A stretch of DNA of 64,000 nt from Oscillospiraceae bacterium (GTDB lineage Bacteria > Bacillota > Clostridia > Oscillospirales > Ruminococcaceae): contig JAJQDP010000005.1 in assembly GCA_021202155.1 (NCBI GenBank), positions 37,260-101,259 of the forward strand. The letters run 5' to 3'. The notes beneath the pieces were generated by a model that was not told the origin of the DNA, made no database searches, and saw only the letters and a program-made list of their open reading frames with translations. Position numbers and translations under genes: made by a program. Positions 1 through 10,041 of this stretch are shown in pieces (positions within the stretch are counted from its first letter, which is position 1; the number at the start of each line of letters is the position of its first letter).

Positions 1-2
1 TG

Positions 3-980
3 ACCGACAGAATCGGATACAAAAACTCGATAGTCCTCTCGCAACTGCTTCTTCTCTCGGCAAGAGCCTGCCTGATGGTGGCATTTCTTATGGAAAGCTT
101 GCCACTCTTCGTGTTGGAAGCCGCGCTTGAAGGGCTTTCAAACGTCTTCTACTCGGGGACATATGATGCCTGGCTCTATGGCGTTTACGGTGAAGAGGAA
201 TACTTGCGAAGGAGCACCATTGCCAACAACTTTGGGACGACCGGGTTTATTGCGAGCACCCTTCTCTACTACGTTTTCTATGCCTGTTTCGGAATGGTCG
301 GACTTTTAGTCTCTTCGACACTCTCAAGCCTTGCGGCTGCTGTCTGCTCGTTCGGACTCGAAAAAGAGAAATCCAAGCCCGAAAAGCAAGAGAAAGGCTC
401 GGCAGATGCTTTTGGGACTCTCCTAAAGAGCCGGGAACTCTGGGTTATGATGCTCGTCTCGGCGTGTCTCACAATTGCGATGCTGTTTATAAACTTCTTC
501 TATGTCGACAAGCTGATGGCTGTCGGGCTGGATGAAAAGCTGATGACACCGATAATTTTGGGCTACTCGGTGGTCGAACTCATAAACGCTCGAATCGCCA
601 AGCGGATAAATTCCGATAATCAGAGAATATTCTTTGCGGCATCAGCCATTATCCTGAGCGTCGGCTTGATTCTGTTCGGAATTGTGAGTGGAGTTGTGCC
701 GGTCGTTCTTCTCATGCTCGTTCTGCCGCTTCTGGTGGACGTTCCGTCTGTCATACTTTCAAAGTATGAGAACGACCTCATCGACAAAATGGGTGCCGAA
801 AGCAACCGCGCGACCGTCTTGTCGGTATTCAGCATGGGCGGAAGCCTCCCCGAGGTAGCGATGCTTTTAGTGTCATCCGCACTGTCGGGAGCGGGGACGG
901 CAGTCTGCTTTATAGCCTTGGGCGTTGCAATAATTCTTCTTTTACCTATATTTTATCTTGACAAATTGCACAAAAAATGA
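3..980 (+). CDS. MFS-type transporter, 5' truncated by window edge
   Basis: The frame is open from base 3 (TDRIGYKNSIVLSQLLLLSARACLMVAF...); multiple hydrophobic TM segments; MFS-like LEGLSNVFYSGTYDAWLYG motif. Confidence 0.75.
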   Translation, partial: TDRIGYKNSIVLSQLLLLSARACLMVAFLMESLPLFVLEAALEGLSNVFYSGTYDAWLYGVYGEEEYLRRSTIANNFGTTGFIASTLLYYVFYACFGMVGLLVSSTLSSLAAAVCSFGLEKEKSKPEKQEKGSADAFGTLLKSRELWVMMLVSACLTIAMLFINFFYVDKLMAVGLDEKLMTPIILGYSVVELINARIAKRINSDNQRIFFAASAIILSVGLILFGIVSGVVPVVLLMLVLPLLVDVPSVILSKYENDLIDKMGAESNRATVLSVFSMGGSLPEVAMLLVSSALSGAGTAVCFIALGVAIILLLPIFYLDKLHKK

Positions 981-1036
981 TATTATGTAATATTGGATAT
1001 GTCTAAAATAAATATTTTATGGAGGAAACATTACTC

Positions 1037-1963
1037 ATGAGCAGTTACAAGGATTTAAGAATTGTAGATAACTTCTACCAGACCTCGGCGTTCTTCCCGA
1101 TGCCGACGATGATGATTGGCACCATTGCTGACGACGGAAGCACGACATTTGGTCCCTACTCCCTCTGTTCGCCCTACTATGTCGCGGGCAAGGGATATTA
1201 TGCAATGATTCTCAATTGCCGCAATTCGTCGAATACGGCGCAGAACATCCTGAAGAGAAAGAGATGCACACTTAACTTCATCTATGACGACAAGAGGCTC
1301 TTCAAGGAGGCTGTCAGAATGGGCTGGCCCGGCGACACTCCCGAGGAGAAGATGAAGGACTGCAAGTTCACCCTCGAGGACGGTCTTCTCAAGGAAGCCG
1401 ACCCGAACGGGACATACCCGCAGGTCATCAAGGAGTGCTTCCAGGTGTTTGAGTGCGTCTGGATGGACACTCTTGACAATGCGCAGGACGACCAGCCGGG
1501 CGAGCTCCACGGCTACCCCGGACCCTACCACGATTTCAACGGAATCACCTCCGAGTTCGGTGCGCACTTCATCCTCAAAATCGAGAAGATTCTCATGAAG
1601 GAGAAGCACTACAACGCAATCATCAACGGCGTCAAGGCTTCCGGCTTCCCGAAGGTTCCTGTTGACTACGGCTACCGCGATTCAAAGAACTTCTGGTATA
1701 CCCACTTCTCCCGCCCGATTCCTGAACTTCTGCCTATCCGTGAGGGCAACCTTGACTCGGTCAAGTATGCCGCAAAGAGAATCGACCCGGATGTACAGTT
1801 CACCGATGAAGCTTGCATGAAATTAATCAACGTCCCGAGAATCTTCCTCCCGACTGCCTTAAAGGGCTGTGTTGACTGGGCAAAGCAGAACGGTGTCACC
1901 CTCATCACCGAGGAGCACATGAACATCATCAACGACAAGCGTTCCAAAGAAAAGAACAAGTAA
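1037..1963 (+). CDS. Flavin reductase-like (FMN-binding split barrel) protein with C-terminal helical extension
   Basis: N-terminal pattern typical of flavoredoxin/flavin reductase-like proteins; start MSSYKD after GGAGG is more likely than ORF start 1019. Confidence 0.6.
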   Translation: MSSYKDLRIVDNFYQTSAFFPMPTMMIGTIADDGSTTFGPYSLCSPYYVAGKGYYAMILNCRNSSNTAQNILKRKRCTLNFIYDDKRLFKEAVRMGWPGDTPEEKMKDCKFTLEDGLLKEADPNGTYPQVIKECFQVFECVWMDTLDNAQDDQPGELHGYPGPYHDFNGITSEFGAHFILKIEKILMKEKHYNAIINGVKASGFPKVPVDYGYRDSKNFWYTHFSRPIPELLPIREGNLDSVKYAAKRIDPDVQFTDEACMKLINVPRIFLPTALKGCVDWAKQNGVTLITEEHMNIINDKRSKEKNK

Positions 1964-1981
1964 TCAGAGAGGAGAAACAGT

Positions 1982-2839
1982 ATGAAAGTAGTTTTGGCAG
2001 GAGCTTATGGAAAGCTCGGCAGTGAAATCCTCAAGTCGCTCGTCTCAAGAGACATCGAAACGGTCGCGGCTGACATGGTTGAAAGAGACATTGAAGGTCT
2101 CGACAAGTCAAAATACACCTTCAAAAAGCTTGATGTCACCAATAAAGAGGCGTTGAAGGGTCTTTGCGACGGCGCAGACACGGTCATCACGACTGTTGGT
2201 CTGACCGCAACAAGCGCGACCCTCACAAACTATGACATCGACTACAACGGCAACCTCAACCTTTTGGAGGAAGCCAAGAGAGCCGGAGTCACAAAGTTTG
2301 TCTACATCTCGGTCATCAAGGCTGACAAGGCTCCCGATGTCCCGATGCTCCACGCAAAGTATCTCTTTGAAGAGAAGCTCAAGGAAAGCGGAATCTCCTA
2401 TGTTATCCACCGCCCGACCGGCTATTTCTACGACATCGTAAAAGTTTTCAGACCCATGATTGAAAACGGCAAGGTTACGCTTTTAGGCAAAGAGCCGGTT
2501 CACGCGAACGTCGTCCACACTCCCGACTTCGCCGAGTTTATAGTAGATCACATCGGCGACAATAACGTCACCTATGATGTAGGCGGCAAGGAAACCTGGT
2601 CTTATGAAGAGATCGCAAGAATGTGCTTCGCCGCGGCTGGCAAGGAGCCGGTCATCAAGCGCGCTCCGGCTTGGCTCTTCGACGTTCTGGGAAGCCTCCC
2701 TAAGAACAAGAAAAACGGCAAGCAGGCAATACTCAAGTTCTCGAAGTGGACTCTGACAGAAGAGATGGTCGGCGACACCTGCGTCGGCGAATCAAGCTTC
2801 AAGGAATACATTAACGAGAGCTTTAAGAAGGAGGGCTAA
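1982..2839 (+). CDS. NAD(P)-binding NmrA-like/atypical SDR family protein
   Basis: N-terminal Rossmann-like MKVVLAGAYGKLGSEIL, VYISVIKADKAP, HRPTGYF. Confidence 0.75.
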   Translation: MKVVLAGAYGKLGSEILKSLVSRDIETVAADMVERDIEGLDKSKYTFKKLDVTNKEALKGLCDGADTVITTVGLTATSATLTNYDIDYNGNLNLLEEAKRAGVTKFVYISVIKADKAPDVPMLHAKYLFEEKLKESGISYVIHRPTGYFYDIVKVFRPMIENGKVTLLGKEPVHANVVHTPDFAEFIVDHIGDNNVTYDVGGKETWSYEEIARMCFAAAGKEPVIKRAPAWLFDVLGSLPKNKKNGKQAILKFSKWTLTEEMVGDTCVGESSFKEYINESFKKEG

Positions 2840-2842
2840 TCT

Positions 2843-3646
2843 ATGGGAATCTGGGGATACGTTGGAATATTCTATCTCGTCAGCCTTATCTGCTGTGCGG
2901 TCGGATTCAAGAAGTATGTATACTTCCTGTCGGTCGGCTATGGATTTTCGATAATCGGCTTGGGAGTTGCCTATTTTGCCATCTCACTTGCGAGAGTTTT
3001 CGACTGGAATGTATTATCATGCTTCCAGTGTTGTTTGTTCATGATTTACGGTGCAAGGCTTTCCGGCTTCCTGATCAAAAGAGAGCTTAAAAATGGCAAT
3101 TATCGCAAGGTTCTCAAAGAAGCCACGAAAGAGGACGAAAAGCCGATGCCAGTCTTCGTAAAGATCGCAATCTGGCTCTGCGTCGGTATTCTCTACTTCG
3201 CGCAGACCTCGCCTGTCTTCTTCAGAATCTACAATGGCAAGGGTTCAGATGCCGTCCAGCTTGTCGGCATCATTATCAGTGCCGCAGGTATAATTCTTGA
3301 AGCCATCTCAGACCAGCAAAAGAGTGCGCAAAAGGCGGAAAACCCGAATATGGTTGCTACCAAGGGGCTGTTCAAGATTGTAAGATGCCCGAATTATTTG
3401 GGCGAGATTATCTTCTGGACTGGCGTTCTTGTCGGTTCGCTGAACGCTCTCCACGGAGTCGGACAGTGGCTGACAGCGGTTATAGGCTGGATTCTCATCG
3501 TCTTCATCATGTTCAACGGCGCACAGCGTCTCGACCGCCGCCAGGAAAAGAGATACGGCGACATGAAGGAATATCGTGACTACGCCGACCACACGCCGAT
3601 TATCATTCCGCTGATACCAGTTTATCATGTAGGGAAATACAAATAA
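2843..3646 (+). CDS. DUF1295 / steroid 5-alpha-reductase-like membrane protein
   Basis: LFKIVRCPNYLGEIIFWTGVLV ... YRDYADHTPIIIPLIP, typical DUF1295 C-terminus; multiple TMs. Confidence 0.75.
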   Translation: MGIWGYVGIFYLVSLICCAVGFKKYVYFLSVGYGFSIIGLGVAYFAISLARVFDWNVLSCFQCCLFMIYGARLSGFLIKRELKNGNYRKVLKEATKEDEKPMPVFVKIAIWLCVGILYFAQTSPVFFRIYNGKGSDAVQLVGIIISAAGIILEAISDQQKSAQKAENPNMVATKGLFKIVRCPNYLGEIIFWTGVLVGSLNALHGVGQWLTAVIGWILIVFIMFNGAQRLDRRQEKRYGDMKEYRDYADHTPIIIPLIPVYHVGKYK

Positions 3647-3649
3647 ATT

Positions 3650-3741
3650 TGTAGGGGCTGGATACACAGTTGGCTTTGCCAACTGCCCCGCCCGAACCAC
3701 GAAATCTGCACCACAACGGGCGGATAATATCCGCCCCTACA
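3650..3741. repeat. 92-bp MITE-like element with 9-bp perfect terminal inverted repeats
   Basis: TGTAGGGGC...GCCCCTACA termini; internal CAGTTGGCTTTGCCAACTG and GGGCGGATA-A-TATCCGCCC hairpins; right half recurs at 38008-38031. Confidence 0.7.
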
Positions 3742-3779
3742 GGTGTTTCTTAACTACGTTTAACGAAAGGAAAGAATAT

Positions 3780-4427
3780 ATGACCATTCCAATGGCAATC
3801 GTCGATTACATCCCGGTATGCATGTTTCTCATAGCCGCTGTAATCTTGCAAAGAGACCTCTACAAAAGCATGAGCAAGGGTGCATTCGCGCTCTTCTCGG
3901 CAGGAACCATCACCGTTTTCGTCGCCGGATTCTACAAGGCGACATGGAAGCTCCTCTATGCCGCAGGAGTCTGCGACTTCACACCCTTAAACAAATCCTT
4001 CTTCCCGATGCAGACGACCGGCTTTGTCCTCGCCGCGCTCGGAATGCTCGCACTCCTCTGCCACAAGCAGGGTGACGATGCTGAGAAGCTCAATTCTGTA
4101 GCAATCATCCCGGCTTTGGGAGTCATCCTCACCGCCGCGGCACCGTCGGAATACTCCGGCACGATGATTTTCGTCATGCTGATGGTTCTGGGCGTACTCA
4201 TCTTGGATGTCGGACTCATCATCATCTCGGCTAAGCATAAGCAAACCCTCGCCGCAGTAATTTACGGAATCTCGTTCGTTTTCGTAATGGGCATGGGCTA
4301 CCTCTCGTCGAAAGATTTCGCCGAAGCCTCGATGAACTGGATAGCGGAATTCACCAACATCTTAGGACAGGGAACGTTCCTCCTGGCAACATGGATGCTT
4401 CATAAAAAGGCGTTGGCGGAGAAGTAA
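3780..4427 (+). CDS. Multi-pass membrane protein of unknown function
   Basis: Hydrophobic ORF with RBS (GAAAGGAAAG) upstream; no recognised motif. Confidence 0.7.
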   Translation: MTIPMAIVDYIPVCMFLIAAVILQRDLYKSMSKGAFALFSAGTITVFVAGFYKATWKLLYAAGVCDFTPLNKSFFPMQTTGFVLAALGMLALLCHKQGDDAEKLNSVAIIPALGVILTAAAPSEYSGTMIFVMLMVLGVLILDVGLIIISAKHKQTLAAVIYGISFVFVMGMGYLSSKDFAEASMNWIAEFTNILGQGTFLLATWMLHKKALAEK

Positions 4428-4449
4428 GTTAAGATTTTGGTATGAAATT

Positions 4450-4479
4450 GCCCCACCGGTATGGTGGGGCTGTTTTTAT
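4450..4479 (+). terminator. Intrinsic terminator
   Basis: GCCCCACC-GGTAT-GGTGGGGC followed by TGTTTTTAT. Confidence 0.85.
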
Positions 4480-5774
4480 ATCTTGACTATCTGATCTATT
4501 TCGTATAGCGGAAGGTTCACAAGACTTTCCTCAACTTTAAAATCAGACATCGACGTACGGACTGCAAGCTCCGGCTTGAACCTCTCCTGATAGGCTTTCA
4601 GGCTCTTTGCTTTGAGGTTAACCTCAGCCTTCACTTCAACAGGAATAATATTCTCGCCGGAATCAACAACAAAATCAATCTCGCATGTACTTCGCTCATT
4701 GGTGTAGTAGTAAATGCCCAAATCATCAATGGTCTTCAACTGTTGACAGACATACTGCTCAGTGAGTGCACCCTTGAATTCCACAAACATATCGTTACCG
4801 TCAAGGAGCACCGACTGGTGAAGTCCCGCCATGCATCCAAGCAAACCGACATCAACCAAGTATAACTTGAACGCCTTCAAATCCTCATACGCTTTTAACG
4901 GAATCCCCGCTGAATTCACCCTTGAGACCTTGTGAACAAGCCCGCAGTCGCACAGCCACATGATGGCTGTTTCATAATCCTTCGCTCTTGCCCCTTCGCG
5001 GACAAGACCATAGACGAACTTCTTGTTCTCTTTCGCAAGCTGAGAAGGAATACTGTTCCACACCATTCGGATTTTCGGTACAATATCAACAGGAGCGTGC
5101 TTCGAGAAATCCTGCTCATAAGCCGTGAGTATCTTCTTCTGAATTTCACGAACCTCATTGAAATCGTGATTTTCAGCGAAGCTCTGAACAGCCTCGGGCA
5201 TTCCTCCAACAAAATAATACTGCTTCAAAGCGTCGATATATGTTTGTTTGAACGCAGTCACCATCTCAAAGTCCTGTCTCTCAAGAAGCTCAGCAAACTG
5301 CTCTTTGCCGGTTGCCATCAGAAATTCTCTGAAAGAGAGCGGGTAGAGCTTCAGAAAATCGACCTTGCCGACCGGAAATGAAGTTCCCTCGTGCAAGGCT
5401 ATCCCCAAAAGCGAGCCGGCGCAGACGATGTGATATTCTGGTGCGTTTTCACGGAAATATTTAAGAGACGACAAAGCCCTCGGAACCTCCTGAACCTCGT
5501 CAAAAATCAGGAGCGTATTCTGAGGATTTATCTTTCTGCCGCAATACAGTTCGATTCCCAAGATAAGCCGCCCAGTGTTCAGATCGCTCGCAAACAGCTC
5601 TGCCATCCGTGAGTTTGAATCAAAATTTATATAGACAGTTTCATCATAGGCAACCCGCCCGAATTCCTTCATAAGCCAAGTCTTCCCGACCTGCCGCGCG
5701 CCCTCGATAATCAAAGGCTTACGGTGCGCGCTTTCCTTCCATTTCAAAAGCTTTTCGATAGCTACTCTGTACAT
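4476..5774 (-). CDS. AAA+ ATPase with DUF4143 C-terminal domain
   Basis: Walker A IIEGARQVGKTWLM, Walker B TLLIFDEVQEVPRAL, C-terminal EIDFVVDSGENIIPVEVKAEVNLKAKSL (PD-(D/E)XK-like). Confidence 0.85.
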   Translation of the reverse strand: MYRVAIEKLLKWKESAHRKPLIIEGARQVGKTWLMKEFGRVAYDETVYINFDSNSRMAELFASDLNTGRLILGIELYCGRKINPQNTLLIFDEVQEVPRALSSLKYFRENAPEYHIVCAGSLLGIALHEGTSFPVGKVDFLKLYPLSFREFLMATGKEQFAELLERQDFEMVTAFKQTYIDALKQYYFVGGMPEAVQSFAENHDFNEVREIQKKILTAYEQDFSKHAPVDIVPKIRMVWNSIPSQLAKENKKFVYGLVREGARAKDYETAIMWLCDCGLVHKVSRVNSAGIPLKAYEDLKAFKLYLVDVGLLGCMAGLHQSVLLDGNDMFVEFKGALTEQYVCQQLKTIDDLGIYYYTNERSTCEIDFVVDSGENIIPVEVKAEVNLKAKSLKAYQERFKPELAVRTSMSDFKVEESLVNLPLYEIDQIVKI

Positions 5775-5804
5775 AATCTCACCTCGCAGTTATAGTATAT
5801 GTAC

Positions 5805-5833
5805 ATTATAACACGTCATTACAAAAATTGCAA
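5805..5833 (-). promoter_or_regulatory. Sigma-A-like promoter of the DUF4143 ATPase
   Basis: Minus strand TTGCAA - 17 nt - TATAAT. Confidence 0.75.
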
Positions 5834-5834
5834 C

Positions 5835-5905
5835 GAAAAATGTAGCCAGCACTACACTTTTTGCAAGGAAAAAGTGTGGGTGACTACATTTTTTGCAGGG
5901 AATAA
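5835..5905. repeat. Operator-like repeats upstream of ATPase promoter
   Basis: ACTACACTTTTTGCAAGGAA (5851) and ACTACATTTTTTGCAGGGAA (5883), 32-bp period, plus an inverted partial copy GAAAAATGTAG at 5835-5845. Confidence 0.7.
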
Positions 5906-5908
5906 GAG

Positions 5909-6568
5909 TCACATCTTTGCCGTCGCTGTATTTTCCGGTACAGGCAGATACGAATACTCTTCCGGAAACACCACTTTCGACCAATCAATCTTTCTTGCAA
6001 AATAAACTATCTCAGAATACTTTTCTTCACTTATCTTCTTTCTGTATGTAGCAATTACTCTGACATAGTCTGAGACGTTATTTCTGAGGTCTTCTTTAAG
6101 AACCGTATTGGGAATGTACTCTCCGCTTTCTTCATCCTTTACAAACCCCACACATGCTTTTGTACCCCCTGCAAGCTTTTCGGTATACAGTTTCGGACGC
6201 ATTGAGCTGAAATCGCCAACCATGTTAGCCATCAGGCTTTTGTTTATGATATATGGGAGAATATCAAGCTTCATCGGCGTTGTTCCCTTATCCGAAAACT
6301 CAAAATCATCAGGGCTCAACCTATGCGCCAGACAACGCTCATAAAACTCCGCCGCAGAAAACATTGGCATACCATTCTGATTATTTGTAGTTGGTCTCAA
6401 ACCGGTCATGTGCATATAACTGTAGTCGTGAAATGTCACTTCAACATAGGAAATCCGCTTGTGCTTGTCCATGCAAACAAATAAGAGATTCCGATTATTC
6501 AGTTCATCCCGATACTTTTCAGCACAACTTACTACCGTATCGATAGCATCTTTCTTAGAATACTGCAT
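5909..6568 (-). CDS. PBECR4-like (nuclease-fold) domain protein, putative toxin
   Basis: MQYSKKDAIDTVVSC...YSYMHMTGLRPT...FYERCLAHRL...; ATG at 6568 preceded by TTGGAG; the ORF-track start at 6580 is TTG. Confidence 0.55.
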   Translation of the reverse strand: MQYSKKDAIDTVVSCAEKYRDELNNRNLLFVCMDKHKRISYVEVTFHDYSYMHMTGLRPTTNNQNGMPMFSAAEFYERCLAHRLSPDDFEFSDKGTTPMKLDILPYIINKSLMANMVGDFSSMRPKLYTEKLAGGTKACVGFVKDEESGEYIPNTVLKEDLRNNVSDYVRVIATYRKKISEEKYSEIVYFARKIDWSKVVFPEEYSYLPVPENTATAKM

Positions 6569-6582
6569 TGTGGTCTCCAAAA

Positions 6583-6636
6583 CTAAAATAAAAGGAGACA
6601 GCCCACGATACCGCGGTATCGCTCGACTTTCTCCTT
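6583..6636 (-). terminator. Intrinsic terminator between RNA element and putative toxin gene
   Basis: AAGGAGA...CGATACCGCGGTATCG...TCTCCTT then TTATTTTA on minus strand. Confidence 0.75.
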
Positions 6637-6805
6637 AATAACTGGTTTTTCTGTCGTCCGCCGACTCTCAGTTCCTTCCGGCACAAACCGTTCTACTGCA
6701 TCGCTTCGGGTTTTTCCGTTGCCCGCCAACTCTCCGGTCCAAAGCCCGGCATCACTTTCGGATTTTAGGTGCCAGTCGCACCGACGGGATGTCGCCCGCC
6801 TTCCT
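6583..6805 (-). ncRNA. Candidate structured RNA with imperfect repeats (possible RNA antitoxin)
   Basis: Own promoter and terminator; copies at 6707-6751 and 6642-6683 sharing AGAGTYGGCGGRCRACRGAAAAACC with covarying GTTG/CAAC vs GTCG/CGAC stem. Confidence 0.6.
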
Positions 6806-6811
6806 ACTTAT

Positions 6812-6840
6812 ATTATACCCAATAGGAAGTGAAAAAGCAA
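6812..6840 (-). promoter_or_regulatory. Sigma-A-like promoter for RNA/toxin unit
   Basis: Minus strand TTGCTT - 17 nt - TATAAT. Confidence 0.8.
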
Positions 6841-6886
6841 TCAGAATCTTTGTAAATTTTCTATGAACGAAAACTTACAAGTTCCC

Positions 6887-7630
6887 TCACTCTTCCCCAT
6901 CCTCCTCCGGCATATCCCAGTTATGATACACCTGCTGGACGTCGTCGTTGTCGTCGAGGGCGTCTAAGAGGAGTCCCATGAACTTGAGCTGGTTCTCGTC
7001 CGTAAGGGTGGTATAGGTCGAGGGGATCATTGTGTCCTCTGCTGAAACGAGCTTATAACCGAGTCCTGAGAGGGTTTCCGAAATCTTATAGACGTCGTTC
7101 GGGTCGGTTGTGACCTCAATCATCTCGTCTTCTACATTGAAGTCGTTCGCACCTGCGTCGAAGCAGTCCTCCATCAGCTTGTCCTCGTCAACGCCGTCAT
7201 TCTCAAGGACAATAACGCCCTTGCGAGTGAACATGAAGGAAACACAGCCGGTAGTGCCCATATTTCCGCCAAACTTGTCAAAATAGTGGCGGACATCGGC
7301 GGCTGTACGGTTCTTGTTGTCCGTCAGGCACTCGACGATGATTGCGACTCCGCCAGGACCATAGCCCTCATAAACCATCGTCTCGTAGCTATTCTTGTCG
7401 TTGTCGCCGGCGGCTTTCTTGATAACACGCTCGATGTTGTCGTTCGGGACGTTGTTCGCCTTAGCCTTGGCAATCAGGTCTCTCAGCTTGGAGTTGGACG
7501 CAGGGTCAGGACCTCCCTCCTTGACGCAGACGGTAATCTCTCTGCCCATACGTGTGAAGACCTTAGCCTTCGCGCCGTCAGCGATCTCTTTCTTGCGCTT
7601 GATGTTGTTCCACTTTGAATGTCCTGACAT
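6887..7630 (-). CDS. yebC: YebC/PmpR family regulator
   Basis: MSGHSKWNNIKRKKEIADGAKAKVFTRMGREI. Confidence 0.97.
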   Translation of the reverse strand: MSGHSKWNNIKRKKEIADGAKAKVFTRMGREITVCVKEGGPDPASNSKLRDLIAKAKANNVPNDNIERVIKKAAGDNDKNSYETMVYEGYGPGGVAIIVECLTDNKNRTAADVRHYFDKFGGNMGTTGCVSFMFTRKGVIVLENDGVDEDKLMEDCFDAGANDFNVEDEMIEVTTDPNDVYKISETLSGLGYKLVSAEDTMIPSTYTTLTDENQLKFMGLLLDALDDNDDVQQVYHNWDMPEEDGEE

Positions 7631-7652
7631 GTAAATCTCTCCAATTCATGTA

Positions 7653-7687
7653 TAATGCGTAATTCGTAATGCGTAATGCGTAATTAC
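7653..7687. repeat. Heptameric tandem repeat (CGTAATG/CGTAATT)n
   Basis: taatgcgtaattcgtaatgcgtaatgcgtaatta. Confidence 0.85.
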
Positions 7688-8091
7688 GCTAAAGTCCATA
7701 TAGTGTCAAATAGTTCGCGAACCCGCTCAGTTTCTCCAATCAGATACAGATACCCGAAAAGGCACTCGAGGGCAGTAGCTGTTCTGTATTCACGGACGCT
7801 TGAATGCTTCGGGGGAGTTATCCCTCCGGCATTTCTTCCTCGGCGGAAGATGTCCGATTCCTCTTCCGTGAGAAGCGGAAGAATTTTCTCGCACGCGGCG
7901 GACTGAAACTCGCAACAGACGTACTTTACAGTAAGACTGTGGAGCTTCCCCGCGGGCATATTCGCGCTTAAAATCAGCTTTTCTCTTACCAACTGCTCAT
8001 AGACGCTGTCGCCCATGAACGCGAGAGCCAAAGGGCTATAGAGCCCTGCTTCCTTTTTATCCAAAGCCTTGAACGACATTCCATCCTCCAA
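7684..8091 (-). CDS. mrnC: Mini-ribonuclease III
   Basis: LYSPLALAFMGDSVYEQLVREKL...KYVCCEFQSAA, RNase III-like without dsRBD. Confidence 0.9.
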   Translation of the reverse strand: MEDGMSFKALDKKEAGLYSPLALAFMGDSVYEQLVREKLILSANMPAGKLHSLTVKYVCCEFQSAACEKILPLLTEEESDIFRRGRNAGGITPPKHSSVREYRTATALECLFGYLYLIGETERVRELFDTIWTLA

Positions 8092-8093
8092 AG

Positions 8094-9645
<1,552 letters not shown>

Positions 9646-9675
9646 AGCCTACACCCCATCGCGAATTTTGCATCC

Positions 9676-9709
9676 AAAAAATGTCCCCAAGCAAGGAGCT
9701 TGGGGGACA
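9676..9709 (-). terminator. Intrinsic terminator after rpmA
   Basis: Minus strand TGTCCCCCAAGCTCCTTGCTTGGGGACATTTTTTGG. Confidence 0.85.
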
Positions 9710-9712
9710 ATC

Positions 9713-9997
9713 TTATTTTTCTACAGGATAAACGCTTACCTGCTTCCTGTCACGACCCAATCTTTCAAACCTTACTACACCGTCTACCTTTGCATAGAGG
9801 GTATCGTCTGAGCCGATGCCTACGTTGTGACCGGGATGGATATGCGTTCCTCTCTGGCGATAGAGGATGTTGCCCGCAGGTACGAACTGACCGTCAGCTC
9901 TCTTTGCGCCTAATCTTTTTGATTCGGACTCACGTCCGTTCTTGGTCGAGCTTGCTCCCTTTTTATGAGCGAAGAACTGCATACTTAATCTTAACAT
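9713..9997 (-). CDS. rpmA: 50S ribosomal protein L27 with Prp-type N-terminal extension
   Basis: [30 protein letters not shown]. Confidence 0.97.
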   Translation of the reverse strand: MLRLSMQFFAHKKGASSTKNGRESESKRLGAKRADGQFVPAGNILYRQRGTHIHPGHNVGIGSDDTLYAKVDGVVRFERLGRDRKQVSVYPVEK

Positions 9998-10041
9998 TTT
10001 ATTTCACCGCTTTCTGAATTCAATAGAAGTCCGCTCTGTGG

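Noticed and set aside
1055-1609. 184-aa antisense ORF opposite the flavin-reductase-like gene
   Set aside because: Fully antisense to a well-supported CDS, no RBS or recognisable domain; mirror ORF of biased codons.
4932-5381. 149-aa plus-strand ORF inside DUF4143 ATPase gene
   Set aside because: Antisense to Walker-containing CDS; no independent support.
5790-6005. Small ORFs covering the ATPase promoter repeats
   Set aside because: They cross promoter/repeat DNA and overlap the PBECR4-like gene; no homology recognised.
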